Under the pieces are notes generated by a model. It was not told the origin of the DNA. It did not search any database and worked only from the letters and a program-made list of their open reading frames with translations. This document shows, one piece after another, positions 44,369 to 56,430 of a stretch of DNA of 64,000 bases; the first letter of the stretch is position 1, and each line of letters starts with the position of its first letter. A program made the translations under genes and the position numbers. Location: the NCBI GenBank assembly GCA_016584495.1, contig WAID01000003.1, forward strand, positions 1,426,001 to 1,490,000. Direction: 5' to 3'. Source of the stretch: Celoporthe dispersa. Its lineage: Eukaryota; Ascomycota; Sordariomycetes; Diaporthales; Cryphonectriaceae.

Positions 44369-45987
44369 TTAAAAGTCCTCAAAGTAGCCCTCGTACTTGG
44401 CTCGCAGCTCCTCCGTGTACTCGCCGTGGCCGACGTCCTCCTCGGGGTAGATGTCGAAGCACTGGGCGTCGCCGGGGAAGCGGACGGGCGGGAGGATGGG
44501 CCCGCGGTACTGGCGGCGGTAGACGGCGTCCCAGTCGACGCCTCGGAAGAAGGGGTGCTCCTTGACGCGCCGTGCACCGCCCTGGACGTTCCCGAGGCGG
44601 CGGGACCGGTCGACGGTGCAGAAGGAACGGATGATGTCCCTGGCCTCGAGGGAGATGGCGGGCTCTTGGGGGAAGATGACGGGCTTCTCGACGATCCTGG
44701 GAGTGGGGAGAGAGATTGCTTTGGCTTTAGGTCGACACGTCCCTCTTGCGTCTCTGTGGGGGACAAGGGGCACAGACTCACTGTTTATAGATCTCGATGG
44801 GGTTCTGGTGCCAGAAGGGCGGGTAGCCCGTCAGGAACTCGTAGATCAGGATGCCCAGCGCCCACCAGTCCACGGCGGTGGTGTGGCCCTTGTTGTGGAT
44901 GACCTCGGGCGCCAGGTACTCCGGGGTGCCGCACAGGGTGTAGGTCTCGGTAGAGCAGTCCCCGCCCGCGCCCAGCCTCTTGGCAAAGCCGAAGTCGACG
45001 AGCCTGATGTGGCCCTCGGCGTCGAGGAGCAGGTTCTCGGGCTTGAGGTCCCGGTAGGCCACCCCGCCCTGCTGCTCGTGCAGGTACTCGAGCACCAGGA
45101 CGATCTCGGCGGCGTAGAAGCGGGCCATGCCCTCGTCGAAGCGGCGGAACTTGCGCAGGTACGAGAAGAGCTCGCCGCCGGGCACGTAGTCGAGGAGGAG
45201 GTAGAGGAAGTCGCGGTCCGAGAAGGAGGCGCACAGGTTCGTGATGAAGGGGTGGCCGCTGACGTCGCCGAGGATCTCGCGCTCGTGCCGGACGTGGTCG
45301 ATCTGCTTAAGCTTGATCACTGCAGGCCGGGCGCGCAACACACACAGGTTGTGTCACCCTGGTCAGCCCAGCAGGAACAAGAAGAGGAAGAGCAGCGGCG
45401 AGCGGTGAGGAACAGAACCATACCTTCTGACTTGCGTAATATCTTGAGCGCAAACACCTTGTTCCGCTCCGGCTCGGTCTGCGGGTCCGACAGTTTCACG
45501 AGACATACCCGCGCAAAGGTGCCTTTTGTGTGTGCGTGCGTGTGTCTCGAGAGTAAGCCGATCGGGTTCGCTTGTGGGATCGACGACGACGACGAGGAGG
45601 GGGGGGAGAGGAGGAAGGGGGCTACCTACCCGTCCCGAGCGTGCGCACCCTCGCAAAGTCGTCCAGCTTCAGCTTGCGCGACGTCTTGGAGGCGTTGCTG
45701 GACAGGCCAGGCGTGACGACCAGACTGCTACTGCTGTTGTTGTTGTTGTTGTTGTTGCTGTTGTTGTTCATGGCCTGTGAGGAGGTCCTGTCTAGGCTTC
45801 GCCCTGTTGCGCCTGCGCCTGCGCCTCCTCCTCCACCTCCCGTGTGGCCGACGGTCGCCGGGACCTGGTGGGCCACTGTCGCCGCCATCTCGTAGAGGGG
45901 GGAGAAGGGAGACGAGGTGGCGGGTGGGAGCAGGGTGTTGGTGAAGGAGAGGCGAGTCGTGCCGGGTCTCGTGGCCAGGTTGGTCAA
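44369..45987 (-). CDS. cAMP-dependent protein kinase catalytic subunit (PKA, C2-like)
   Basis: Four exons: complement(44369..44696, 44782..45319, 45424..45522, 45630..45987), all joining in phase to give 440 residues. PKA transmits cAMP signals controlling growth, nutrient response and morphogenesis. The start MTNLATRPGTTRLS leads a 90-residue low-complexity N-terminus with a poly-Asn run. The AGC kinase domain shows the Gly loop GTGTFARVCLV, the Lys motif FALKILRK, the catalytic loop YRDLKPEN, DFGFAK, the activation segment TYTLCGTPEYLAPE, and FLTGYPPFW. The C-terminal tail ends in the hydrophobic motif FEDF, as in PKA. The Gly-loop sequence GTGTFARV resembles the second fungal PKA catalytic isoform (PkaC2) more than PkaC1, but from memory only. 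Introns are 85 to 107 bp. No frame problem. Confidence 0.9.
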
Positions 45988-48861
45988 AGGGGGTGGGAGA
46001 AAAAGAAGGCCCGCTATGCGACGACGGGTGGAACAAGTCCGGGGAAAAGGGCGGCGGGGGGGTTGGGGGGGTTGAGTCTATATCGGAGATCAGGTCGTGT
46101 CGTGTCGCGCGCCTTCTTGGTCGTAATCCGTAGCTCTCTTGGGATCGGAGGATCACAAGCGCCACCCCATCTCCTCCAAGGCTCAATGGGTCGGGTGGGT
46201 TTTTGTTCTGGTCTGCGCTCGAGTCCAGGCTTAGGCGGGAGGAGGGTGGTGGTGGTTGCTGGGCAGGAGGACGTCGGAGTGGTTCAGGCCCACCACGGAA
46301 GCAGGCGGCGTCGAGAGCCGAGACGACGGTAAGAGGAATGAAGTATGTTTACTTTTCAGGCGGGTGCCAAAGCGGTGGGACTCGCGGGTGCTTTGGGAGG
46401 AATGAGGTGAGGGTGGCCCAATTGGCATCGTCTACAATATATATATATGTATATATAGAGAGAGAGTGTGTGTGTGTGTGTGCGGAACGTTTTGGGCTGT
46501 TTTTTGTTTTTTTGGTTTTCTTTTTCTTTTTCTTTTTCCCTTCTTTCTTTTTCTTCTTCTGGTCTTTCCCTCGGAGTCAGGGGGAGGAGGGAGGGAGAGG
46601 TGTAAGACGAAATACGGTGCAGGAGGGGTGAGAAGAGAAGGGGAGAGAGAAGGAAAGTAAGAGAGAGCGAGACAATAGGGCCAAAGCGTCGAGTAAGATC
46701 TTGGGGGGTGGGTGGGAAAGAACTGGGGGGGAGGGTGGTTGGTTTAGAGGAAACCCAGCAGCCAAGCAGCAAATAGAAAGGAAAAAAAAAAAAAGGCAGA
46801 CAGGACTCTAATAAGAGGCTAATGTAAGTGTTACAAGAGGTCCCTTTTTTCCTTCAGCCGGCTGGGTTTGTCTTGGACCGATCGGGCAGCTGGAGGATCT
46901 CCTCATGTCTCGTCTTTTTCTTTTTTTTTTCTTTTTCTTTTTATCTCCTCCCTTGCCTGGCCTGGCCTGCTGTGGTGGATTCGAGTAGTGGCCGGGGGGT
47001 GGGCGGTAGTGGTGGGAAGAAGCTGAGAGCTGATATGTCAGGAGGGGAAGAAAAAGAAAATTGTCGCCGTTCTGACGGGAAGTTTCAGTTCCCTTCGGGA
47101 CAGACCAAAAGAAAAAAAAAAGCCAAAAGTCCAGAACCAAAGATGGTGTTGGAAGAATGAGAGACGGAGAGACAGAAAGAGAGAGAGAGAGAGCAAGACG
47201 AGTACTGTAAGTAGGCAGGAAAGCACTCTTGTCCCTAGACCTGTTGGGACCTTGCTCCTCTCTCTCCCTCTCCCTCTCTCTCTCTTTTTTTAAAGAAAAA
47301 AATTTGACGTCACTTTAGATCTTCCCGCCCAAACCCAATTGAGCCGTGGGGGGGTGGGAGGGGGGCGAGAGATCCAAGAGATCGTTGACTGCCCCGTTCC
47401 CGCCCCGGGGAGATCTTGGAAATCGAACACCGCTGAGCTGTCGTGTCAAGAGATCAACTTATGTGGAGGAGCAACGCAAGCCCCCCCCTCTCTCGTCTTG
47501 TCCTTTTCTTTTCTTTTTTTTTTTTAAGGGGAGGGAGGGTCTTAATTACTATCTTAAAAAAAGAAACAAGTTTCTATCCTGCTGCTTCACTCCACATTAT
47601 TGGAGACATGAACGGTAATGAGAACCTCGTCCATGATCGGGACGGGAGATTCGGCATGCACACACAGGTCGAGGACCGAGATATAGCTCAGATCTTGGGG
47701 GTGTAGTGCATGCCTCGACGATCTCAGCCACCTTGGCCATTTTCTCACTCACACACACAATCTCTCTCTCTCTCTCTCTCTCATGCGCTCTCTTTTCTGG
47801 ATTCGGCCGAGACATGCCTGTTTCTGGGCCACCCCTCTTCATCCCCTTCTTTACGTCTTCATGCATGGCCCCTGGATGCTGACGTTAGTGGCTTCGCTGG
47901 CTGCCGCTGCTGCTTCTTCTTCTCTGGCCGGGTCAGCCCCCCTCCCCTGTTCCATCTCCACCTCAGCTGCCTCGAGTACAGCACAAGGAGGGCATGGCTT
48001 GATTGTTATTGCTTTTTCTTTCGAGACCTCTCAAGCTGCGGCGCTCCCAGCCAGCCACCTCTCAACAAGAGCTTCTCAACAAGAGGACCTGCCCGTCCGG
48101 CCAACCGGAAGCCGGCCGAGGTGTGTGACCTGAGACGGCTGAGACGGAGAGAGGGCCTTGTCAGGTACCCAACCTTGCCTGTTGCTGTTGCTCATCATTC
48201 ACTGGCATCGGATGCTCACCTCGTGTTCAAAGCATTCATCATTCTCGCGTTCAGAGTACCTCTAAGTCGTGTCTGTGTGTGTGTGCGCTCGCTCTCAGTT
48301 AAGAGGTAGGCAACCGACAGGTTACAAACACACACACACACACACACACACACATAGGATGACTACGGTACTCTACCGATACTCCCATCGCCAAACCGTT
48401 GCTCCTACCTTACAGTGGGTATCAATATGTGACTGGCGCCCTGGAACCCCACCCCCGGTCCATGAATTTTTTTTTTTGTTCCTCCTCTTCTTCTTGTTCT
48501 CTTTCTCTTCCTTTTTGTCCGCCCTTTCCTCCCGAGACCGCCAATCCATGCATGCTCTCCATCTATGCCGTACCCATGCTGGCCAAAGAAGATTGAAACC
48601 TTGAGGCGGGAGGAAAAGCTGCCCCATGCCCCACCAACCAGTCTGCTGGAGAAACTCTAGACGTTCCTAGGCCTGGCGTCACTCAGATAGAGGCCCCTGT
48701 TGCAACCATCACTCCATCAAAGAGCTATGCATAGACACTCCTGAATACCCGAAACTCCTGTAGAAGAAAAAAAAAGAAAAAATTCCTGGTAACCATCACC
48801 ACCATCAGAGAGAGGGGCCGTCCTGGAAGCTCCTGGACCCAAGGCCCCCTTCCTGGTACCT
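45988..48861. other. 2.9-kb PKA upstream region
   Basis: No gene supported. Contents: poly-G near 46052-46070, AT repeats with (GT)n at 46438-46482, T/C-rich tracts at 46500-46560, 46917-46945 and 47510-47526, (CT)n at 47761-47782 and (AC)n at 48328-48354. Minus-strand frames at 46356-46772 and plus-strand frames at 47710-48309 are driven by these tracts. The part nearest 45988 is likely the PKA promoter and leader. Confidence 0.5.
48328..48354. repeat. (AC)n microsatellite
   Basis: About 13 AC units in non-coding DNA. Confidence 0.95.
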
Positions 48862-50986
48862 CTAAAAGAAGCCCTGATACAGCCACCACGACCACAGGGC
48901 CAGACCCACCACGGCAGCAACGACGATCGCGCCCTCTTTGGTAGAGAAGAACAGCGCCGTCATGCCCGTGTAGATCTCCCTCTTGCGGGCTGCCGCACGG
49001 CGGGCAAAGGCGCCCGTGTCGACGGGGACGGGAAGCTTCAGGCGGGGGTCGTTCACGTCGCGAGGTGACAACTTGGTCGTGAAGGGCTGCTGGGGCAGGA
49101 GCGCACCAGGGGCCAGCAGCGGCACCGAGGCCCTCAGGAACACGGCCTGGTGGTCAGAGGTCATCACCGTCGGGAGGGAGTTGTAAGCATGGATCTTGAT
49201 CTCGGGAGGCGGCTCCGACGAGGAGGATGAGGAGGCAGCGCCGGGGTCGGGTGTGTACCGCTCCTTGACCCAGTCTGGAATGTCGAGAAAGAGGATGCGA
49301 TCACACCAGCCGGGCCAGCGGTGGGACGCCCACTTCCACGCTATGACCTCGTGCTCGCGGCCCGCCTCCCGGGCGGCGCTCAGCTCGTCCTTGTTGACGG
49401 CCTCCGCGGCCTTGCTGGGGCTCAGGTGCTTGATCTTGTAGGTGGGAGGAAACCTGACGGGCGCCTCTGACAGGCCGTGCAGTGTCCTCCCGGCCATCTT
49501 CTCCTGCGTGAGCTGGTCGCGCCCGAGGAAGTCCATGTAGGTGTCCATGGTCGGGAAGGTGGCCACGGCAGGGGGCGTGGTCGTGGAGATGCGGTAGTTC
49601 AGGTCGCCTGCCACGAAGAGATGTGTGCCCGGCTTGAAGATGCTGATGTCCTGCAGGTGTGCTGCGTACTCAGACGGCATGGCGGCCTCGTTCTGGCGCC
49701 GCGTGAGGAGGGCGTGGCGCTCCTCCTCCGTCTCGGGCGGGATGTCCTCGCCGCCGTCTGTCTGCTTGCCGTCCCGCCTAGCGGAGGATGAGGATGTCGA
49801 CGCCTCGATGATGTTCTTAGCACCAGGCTCGTCGAAATGATATGCGTCGGGGAGTGTCTTCTTTGGGTCCTCGAAGAGGCAGGAAGAGCAGATGCTGGGA
49901 CAGGGAGAGAAGAGATAAGTCAGCATCAGGGGGGGGAAGAGAGGAGGTTCTACGTGACCTGAGGACAGGGGACCAGGGTCCAGGCATCCAGACATACCTC
50001 GCCCAGTTGGCGTTCCTGCGTCTCAGGTTATACTCCATAGCGGCCAGGTGAGTCGCCACAAAGGTGACCTCGGCGACCTTCCTGGGTTCCCCAGCAGCAC
50101 ACCCCTCGTCCTCTCCGGCGAACAAGACCCTCAGGGCGATGGCCCCCTTGTTGCCCATGTTGGCAATGCCAAAGGCGCACTCGGCAACCTCGACCCGGGT
50201 AATGGCCTCAGGCTGGCGGGCGAACATCATGATGGCCGTCATGCCGACATTGCGCGCCTCGACCAGCTTGTAGGGAGGGTCAGGCTGCCTGCGGAACATG
50301 CTAGAGAGGGTCGACTTGGACCGGTTGAGGGGCTGACGCCGGGGCGTGGACCGGCCGCTGTTCTCGGCGGTGCTGAGAGGGGCCGGCGACGGAGAAGACG
50401 ACGACGACGATGACGATGGTCGTTGCTGTTCCAGCGGCTGGCCGAGGAGGTCAAGGGCGGCGAGGTTCAGGGCATCCTTAATAGGGTTCAGGTAGGGCGC
50501 GAGGAAGTGCCCGCCCAGGTAGCCAGACGTAAGAGGTGCAATCTCCTGAAGGGAGCTGGCCGTATCAGGAGCAGGACAGGTGGTCAGCAGACATGGCCTC
50601 CCAAGATGTAGAGAGAGATGGGGGGGTGTGTGTGTGTGTGTATGTGTGTTCTGAGTTGTGAGTTGTGAGTAGTTGTGTATTGTTTGAGCACTCACAAGAC
50701 CACCAGATCAGGCAGCGCAGGAGTATCCTCCGGGCTCCCGTCTCGTCCGACCTCAGCCTCCCCAGCCTCGCCCTTGTGCTGCAGCGCGGTGCGCAGGTGC
50801 GTCGCGAAGGGGACCACATCGATCACCGCCTTGCCGCAGTTGAACGTGAGCACGAGGACGTCCATGGCCGCAGGCGGTGTGGGGCTGCAGGAGGAGTAGG
50901 AGGTGCAGGAGGGGTTCCCGGTGATTGTGCTCATGTAATCCACGTCGTCGTCGTCGTCAACAACGTTATCCTCCTCCTCGTCTTCT

Positions 50987-51034
<48 letters not shown>

Positions 51035-51252
51035 ACAATAGCAGATCCCTCCAGGATTTGGGCAGCAGACACTGTCAGCTCGTCCTGCCGGGGCTGGGGC
51101 TGGGACAGGGACTGGGGCTGGGGCTGGGGCTCCTCGCCAAGGGATGGGACTTTGTCGGCGGGGAGTCCTGGTCCTTCCAAGGTCGAGTCAGCGGCTAGGC
51201 CCGCCGTCTCCTGGGGTCCTACTGCTGACGCCATCATCTCGCACTGCGTCAT
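48862..51252 (-). CDS. Inositol-polyphosphate 5-phosphatase, tail-anchored (Inp54-like)
   Basis: Three exons, complement(48862..49894, 49998..50555, 50696..51252), joining in phase to 715 residues. The enzyme removes the 5-phosphate from PI(4,5)P2 and related lipids. The first 130 residues are disordered, with Gln/Pro repeats and a 15-residue poly-Asp run followed by Asp/Glu. The catalytic fold begins at MDVLVLTFNCGK, and conserved blocks follow: PDLVVFSLQEIAPL, ANMGNKGAIALR, TFVATHLAAME, FVAGDLNYRI, PPTYK, PGWCDRILF and SDHQAVF. A hydrophobic segment at the very end (AIVVAAVVGLALWSWWLYQGFF) predicts tail anchoring, as in yeast Inp54, which sits in the ER membrane. Exon 2 includes a Ser/Pro-rich insert in the catalytic domain. 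Splice sites are GT...AG with strong consensus. No frame problem. Confidence 0.9.
50984..51035. repeat. (GTC)n trinucleotide repeat encoding poly-Asp
   Basis: About 15 GTC/GTCGTC triplets on the plus strand encode the Asp run in the N-terminal region of the 5-phosphatase. Length change would keep the frame. Confidence 0.9.
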
Positions 51253-53577
51253 AGGGGTTTTCTTGGTAGCTTTTTTTTTTTCTCTTTCTTTTTTCCCTTC
51301 TTGACCCTAGAAGGGCGTCGAATTGGGTCTAGACTTTTTGGGGTGATCTGCTCGGGTACTCCAGGTCCCGATCTTGGTCAGGCCGGGTCTGTTTACCTCT
51401 GATGGGTGGGGTTCAGACCAGAACCAAGGGGACAGAGATGGGTCAGTGTTGGTGTGATGTGGACTATGATCCTAAGAGGTCTGGCAAATAATTGAGATGG
51501 GGTGCAGGGGATGGAGATTGATTGAGACAGGAGGAGAACAAGGGGAGAAGACAGGAAGAAAGGAGGCTTGAAGAGAAAGGACAGGTGGAGGTAAACAAGA
51601 GGGGCGCAGAGGTAGAAGTAAAGAGGAAGAGAGAAGGGGGGGAGAGAGAGAGACAGAGAGAGGGAGGGAGGGGGACACAGAGAGAGAGAGGCAGGGCGCG
51701 TGGGTCGAGCTCCAATCATGTGTTGTTGGCAGGACGGGAAGAAAAAGACAACATCACGAGACGCGCTTGCCTAGCACTGTAACCATTTACTTGCACCTGA
51801 GCACAAGTTGGAAAGTGGTCGGAGCAAGGAGCCACTCAGCACTGACACCAGGAATTGCCTAGTGCCACCACGAAGCCGCCTATCCTATCTACCTGGGACG
51901 GCAGGACTGTCGGTCACCCTGCTGTGCAGATACTGACTGCCCCAGAAGGTCTCAACACCTCGGGAGATACAACCTCTAGCTACAAGCTTGTGAGCAGGCA
52001 TGACCAGACCTGCCGCCTCTCCCACATCCCTTGCATCGCTTAGGGCCTCGAGAGTGCCTGCATCCCGCCCCTCATCTACAATGTCTACTGACTCACCTGC
52101 TGCACCCATCATCTCTCAGCTTGGCCACAGCAAGACCGCACACCTTCAGCTCACAATATCATCACAGCATGAGACAATGTTGGGCAGGTTAATGATGGAA
52201 AACAATCTGTTTAATTCTCGTGTATGAGGGATTATGGTGAAACGAGGGACTGTGTAACTGTGATATCTAGGCCGACCACCATCATGACCCCACAAGACCC
52301 TCGCCATACTGTCAGAGACAGAGACAAGGGACAGGGGGCCCGCATCCCAGAATGGATAGCGAGTGATGATCTGCCATGAATGTGTAAAGTTTGGCGTCTG
52401 TGGAAAAGAAGAAAAAGTGAAAGAACCCGAACATGACAGCCGACGACCTGCCTGCTTGCTGAGGGACCAATGGTCCTCCTTGCAGACAGACATCCGCAGC
52501 CATCCACCCACAGACTTCCTCCGCAATCCATGCTGTTGTGCTTGTTCCACAAGAGATCCCACCAGGAGTCCAAAGCTGAGCCCCAAATGGGTTCATGCAG
52601 TCAGCATCTCCTTGTGTGGTGGGTCACCGAGCTGTCCCGAGCAGAGGAGAGTGGCATCCGGAAATTCCAACGCGAGAAAGTCAAAACGAGCTCGTCCCCT
52701 AGAATTACCTCCCCAGAAGCGCACGCACAATCTCAAAAAACGATACGTGAAAAGAAAAGAGAAAAAAAGAAACCATAATTGATGTGGGGGGAAAAAACGC
52801 ATTCGGCGGGTTGGCGGACCCAGGGTGATAGCCGTGTGTTATCGCGACGATGGAGCTGATCGTAATCATAGGTGTGCGGCATGGCCATCGGAAGCCAGCC
52901 TCGGTCCTGCTGATGATCTTTGTTGTGCTCGACCCGATCCTTCTCTGCGAAGCTTAATGCTGATGTTTTCTCATAGATGTGGTTGTTTTCCCTCATATCT
53001 CGATACTGCAACAGGTGGAGTACCGGGCTTGCCGTTCAGCCAGTGCCAGGGCGAGGACCTCAGTAGGATCACCACGGCCCAATACCATAGTGACCCCCAA
53101 AAGTTGGCCCTCGCCCCGGGCTGCCCGAGATACGAGAAGGGAAAATTAAGAAAAAAACACCGCAAAAGAAAAACGGAGACGTCGAAAAACGATAACAGCG
53201 CTGGGTGTGAAGGGGGGAGATGGAGACGATTGTAGGATCGAGTTTCCCTGAGCGGCGACATGTAACCATAAGAGGGGTGTAAAACGCCAGCAGACAGCCT
53301 GCGGCACCTTGGCGTACTTGTCTTCCAGTGTCGCTCAGGGATAAAACAATGTCTCCATACGTGTAACAATCTTGAGAGGATCAGAGAGGCCACAATTCAT
53401 TCAGTTGCCTCGTTGTGTTCCGGAGCGCAGCTGCCTGCCATGAGCCCTATCATCGCGGACTAACGGTCAGCACAATGGTCAGCATTTTCCCTCGGGCCAC
53501 CAGGTTATGAAGCGCACCACAAAGTCCAAGGAGGAAATCCTTACAGTTTGGGCCGGGCTTGCAGTTGTGTTTGGAAC
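51253..53577. other. Intergenic region between 5-phosphatase and casein kinase genes
   Basis: The first 450 bp upstream of the 5-phosphatase start are T/C- then purine-rich. From about 51780 to 53500 the composition is less biased and short frames appear on both strands (for example 52000-52227 plus and 52146-52586 minus), but none has splice partners or a recognisable motif. The segment closest to 53577 is probably the 3' UTR of the casein kinase gene. Confidence 0.45.
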
Positions 53578-54862
53578 TCACATCGGCTGGTCAGAATCGT
53601 TCCCGATTCGGGGGGGGTTGCGGCGGGTGGCGGGCTGGCCAGAGGTCTGCTTGGTGGTGGCAGCGGTGCCCGCGGCCTCCTTCTGCTCCTCCTGGGCCTT
53701 GATCTGGCTGGCGTTCTTCTGGTACTTGTAGACGGTCCAGTCGAAGACGTAGTCGTACTGGAAGCCCTCGCGGACGAACAGGTCGCGGAAGATCTTGCGC
53801 AGGTAGCTGTAGTCGGGCTTGTCGTCGAAGCGCAGGGAGCGGGTGTAGTTCAGGTAGATGGCGAACTCGTTGGGGAAGCCACGGCAGAGGACCTCGGTGG
53901 GGGTGGTCATCTTCTTCTCCATGATACGGTCGTACTTCTGCTTCTTGGTCGCAGCCTTAAGACCCTGCCAGGGCAGAGAGCCGCGGCAGAAGTAGAGCAT
54001 GACGTATCCGAGAGACTCCATGTCGTCACGGCGGGATTGCTCTGCAGGACGAGGTCAGCACAACCAGTCACACGCACAAGGCTGTGGGCTAGAGAACAAT
54101 ACATACCAACACCGAGATGAGTGTTGATGGACGCATAACGAGCGGTACCGGTGAGGTTCTTGTTCTCTCTGTAGGGGATGTGGAAGTGAGTCTTGGGGTC
54201 GCGGTACTTCTTGGCCAGACCAAAGTCGATGACGTTGACCTGGTTGCCACGCTTGCCGATGCCCATCAGGAAGTTGTCGGGCTTGATGTCGCGGTGGATG
54301 AAGGACTTGGCGTGGATGTACTCGATGCGGGAGATGAGCTGGTCGGCCAGGAGGAGGACCGTCTTCAGGGAGAACTTGCGGTTGCAGAAGTTGAAGAGGT
54401 CCTCCAGGCTGGGGCCGAGGAGGTCCAGGACCATGGCATTGTAGTCACACTCGGTACCGAACCAGCGGACGAAGGGGATTCCCACGCCGCCGGCGAGGGA
54501 CTTGTAGACGCGGGCCTCATACTCGAGCTGGGGGTGCTTGGCCTTGACGCTCTCGAGCTTGATGGCGATCTCCTCTCCGGAGATGATGTTGGTACCCAGG
54601 TAGATGTCACCAAAGGAACCAGAGCCGATCTTTCGGCCGATGCGGTACTTGTTACCGACGCGCAGGTCCTGCAAGAGGGCATCAATTAGCTGAGGTCACA
54701 AAGTGCGTCATCAGTGCAGCCCAGACACGCCAGCGACAGGACAATCCGAGTACCACGCCTCAGACAGCGGCGTAGCGAGTCCATGGGCGCTCCTTGATGG
54801 GGCACAGATTGATCGACAGAGGCCCTGCATCATCATCTCTATTTACGTACCATGGTAGTCAT
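53578..54862 (-). CDS. Casein kinase I, Hrr25/CK1-delta type
   Basis: Three exons, complement(53578..54041, 54107..54668, 54851..54862), 345 residues, all in phase. CK1 of this class phosphorylates many targets in vesicle traffic, DNA repair and the clock. Exon 1 is only 12 nt and encodes MTTM; a 182-bp intron (GTACGT...TGCAG) precedes DLRVGNKYRIGRKIGSGSFG. Motifs seen are the Gly loop GSGSFGDIYLG, the Lys in EEIAIKLES, the catalytic loop HRDIKPDNFLMG, DFGLAKKYRD, the CK1-specific LTGTARYASINTHLG in place of APE, and the region QSRRDDMESLGYVM split by a 65-bp intron. The tail after the kinase domain is short (about 50 residues, Gln/Ala/Thr-rich, ending NDSDQPM). No palmitoylation cysteines, so it is not of the Yck type. 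Confidence 0.93.
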
Positions 54863-56430
54863 GTTGACAGCAGTGCTGGGTCGTAGCGTGCTACGAACAG
54901 GAATGTGACTCGGGTTGGTATGGTCGCTTTCGCTTCGCGCTGTAATACCGTAAGGCGGCTGGAAGAGCTGGTCGTCAGATGACTGAGAGTCTCAAAGATG
55001 CTTGGGAAATGTCCGACAAGGAGGCGGAGATGAGGGTGCTGTGTGATGCAATCTGCAGTCGAGGAGGAGAAAGGGGGACGGGAGTTGCAGATTTGAGGTT
55101 GGTAGGTGGAGGTTTGCAATCAAGAAAGATGAAAAAGGGTGGACAAGGAAGGTCAGAAAGGGTCGTCAGGCCAAAAGGCTATGGAAGCCACAGGCCCTTT
55201 TGAGGATGGGTCAAGGTGAAAGACGTTGATGGTAAAAGGAAGGCAGGCAATGGTGACGGCACAAAGGAGTGTGTGAAAGTTGAAATGGAAGGTCAGAGGC
55301 ACCGACGGGCGTTTGCTCGGACTTTTTCGGCCTGGCAAAGACGGCAAAAGGGCGCGGGAGCTGAGCCAAACAAAGCCTGCTCTAACCTGAAGATCAACGG
55401 CAGTCCTGCCGTTTGAACATCGTAGGTCGAGAGGGGGGAAGGTGCAGATGCAGAGGCTTGGGGGGGTGGTTCTCTCCTGTCTATGAACTTACGTCTCGAA
55501 AGCGCTGTCCTTGATGGTGGTCGGTCGATGGATGACGAGGAAGGAAGATGGAGGTCGGAGAAGGGTTGAGTCGACGAAAGGGGTCGGCTGTGTCTGTGTC
55601 GTGGCGAAGGGTGGCGGTCAGGGAGGAAAACTGGCTGCAAAATGCCTCGAATGGAGAAACCAAATGTCCCAGTGACGCGGGTAGGGAAAAGAAGGAAGAA
55701 AGAAAAAAAAACAAGACGACGATCAAAGAATCACGTTCTTTCTTGACCCAACAAAGTTCTCGCTCTTCAATCAAGAAAGAAGAGGTCGAGGGTTGAGAGG
55801 GAGATCAAGAAGGTAGGTGGGTGGGTGTGCGTTTGTTGATGGAGAAAGAAGGAAGGGAGGGAGAGGAAAGACCAGGACGAAATGAGTTGGGGGGGTGGTG
55901 TGGGTTGTTGGCAGGTGGGAAAAAGAGAAGTGCAGTCGAGCGCAGCCTAAGCAGCCAGGCCAGGCCAGGCCAGACCAGAGAATGAGTGGGCGCGTTGTGG
56001 GCTGGAGGATCTCACCTGTGCGGAGTGAAGTAGCAAGCCCCTGGCCTGTGCAGTACTGCCTTGTGTGCTGTGCTCCCGCTGTGCTGTGCTGTGCTGGGCT
56101 CGGCTGGGGGCTCTAGCAGGGTTGGTGGGTGCTCGGGTGGTGGTTGTGCTGGCAGGCAGGGAGACAGGGAGACAGGACGGGCAGCGGAGTGGCGTGGCGG
56201 TGGGCGGGCTGGCGTCAGATTGGGTAGGGGGGTGGCACTGACCGCCTGCTGGGCACCGCTGTGCTCCGGGCTGGAGGGGAGGTTGGGCACCACTGAAGCT
56301 CGGGCTCTGGGCGCCTGGGGGACCCACCTGCAGCGGCACAGACCACGCCATGATACGGAGCCTTTTTTTTTTTTTTCTTTCTTTCCTTTTCTCATTTTAA
56401 TTCTCTTTTTCTTTTTTTACTCTTTTTTTT
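54863..56430 (-). promoter_or_regulatory. Casein kinase upstream region with purine/pyrimidine strand skew
   Basis: On the plus strand this segment is strongly A/G-rich (54970-56000), so the casein kinase mRNA strand is C/T-rich, the usual look of a long fungal leader and promoter. The direct repeat CAGGCCAGGCCAGGCCAG at 55960-55977 and GCTGTGCTGTGCTGTGCTG near 56077-56096 are visible. A T-rich block at 56360-56430 ends the skewed stretch. No coding frame is supported. Confidence 0.45.

Noticed and set aside
54117..54689. 190-codon plus-strand frame
   Set aside because: Antisense to casein kinase I exon 2.
27498..54862. A functional phosphoinositide/signalling gene cluster
   Set aside because: EFR3, the 5-phosphatase, PKA and CK1 are conserved single genes with large spacers. 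Nothing in the sequence shows coordinated control, so proximity is taken as chance.
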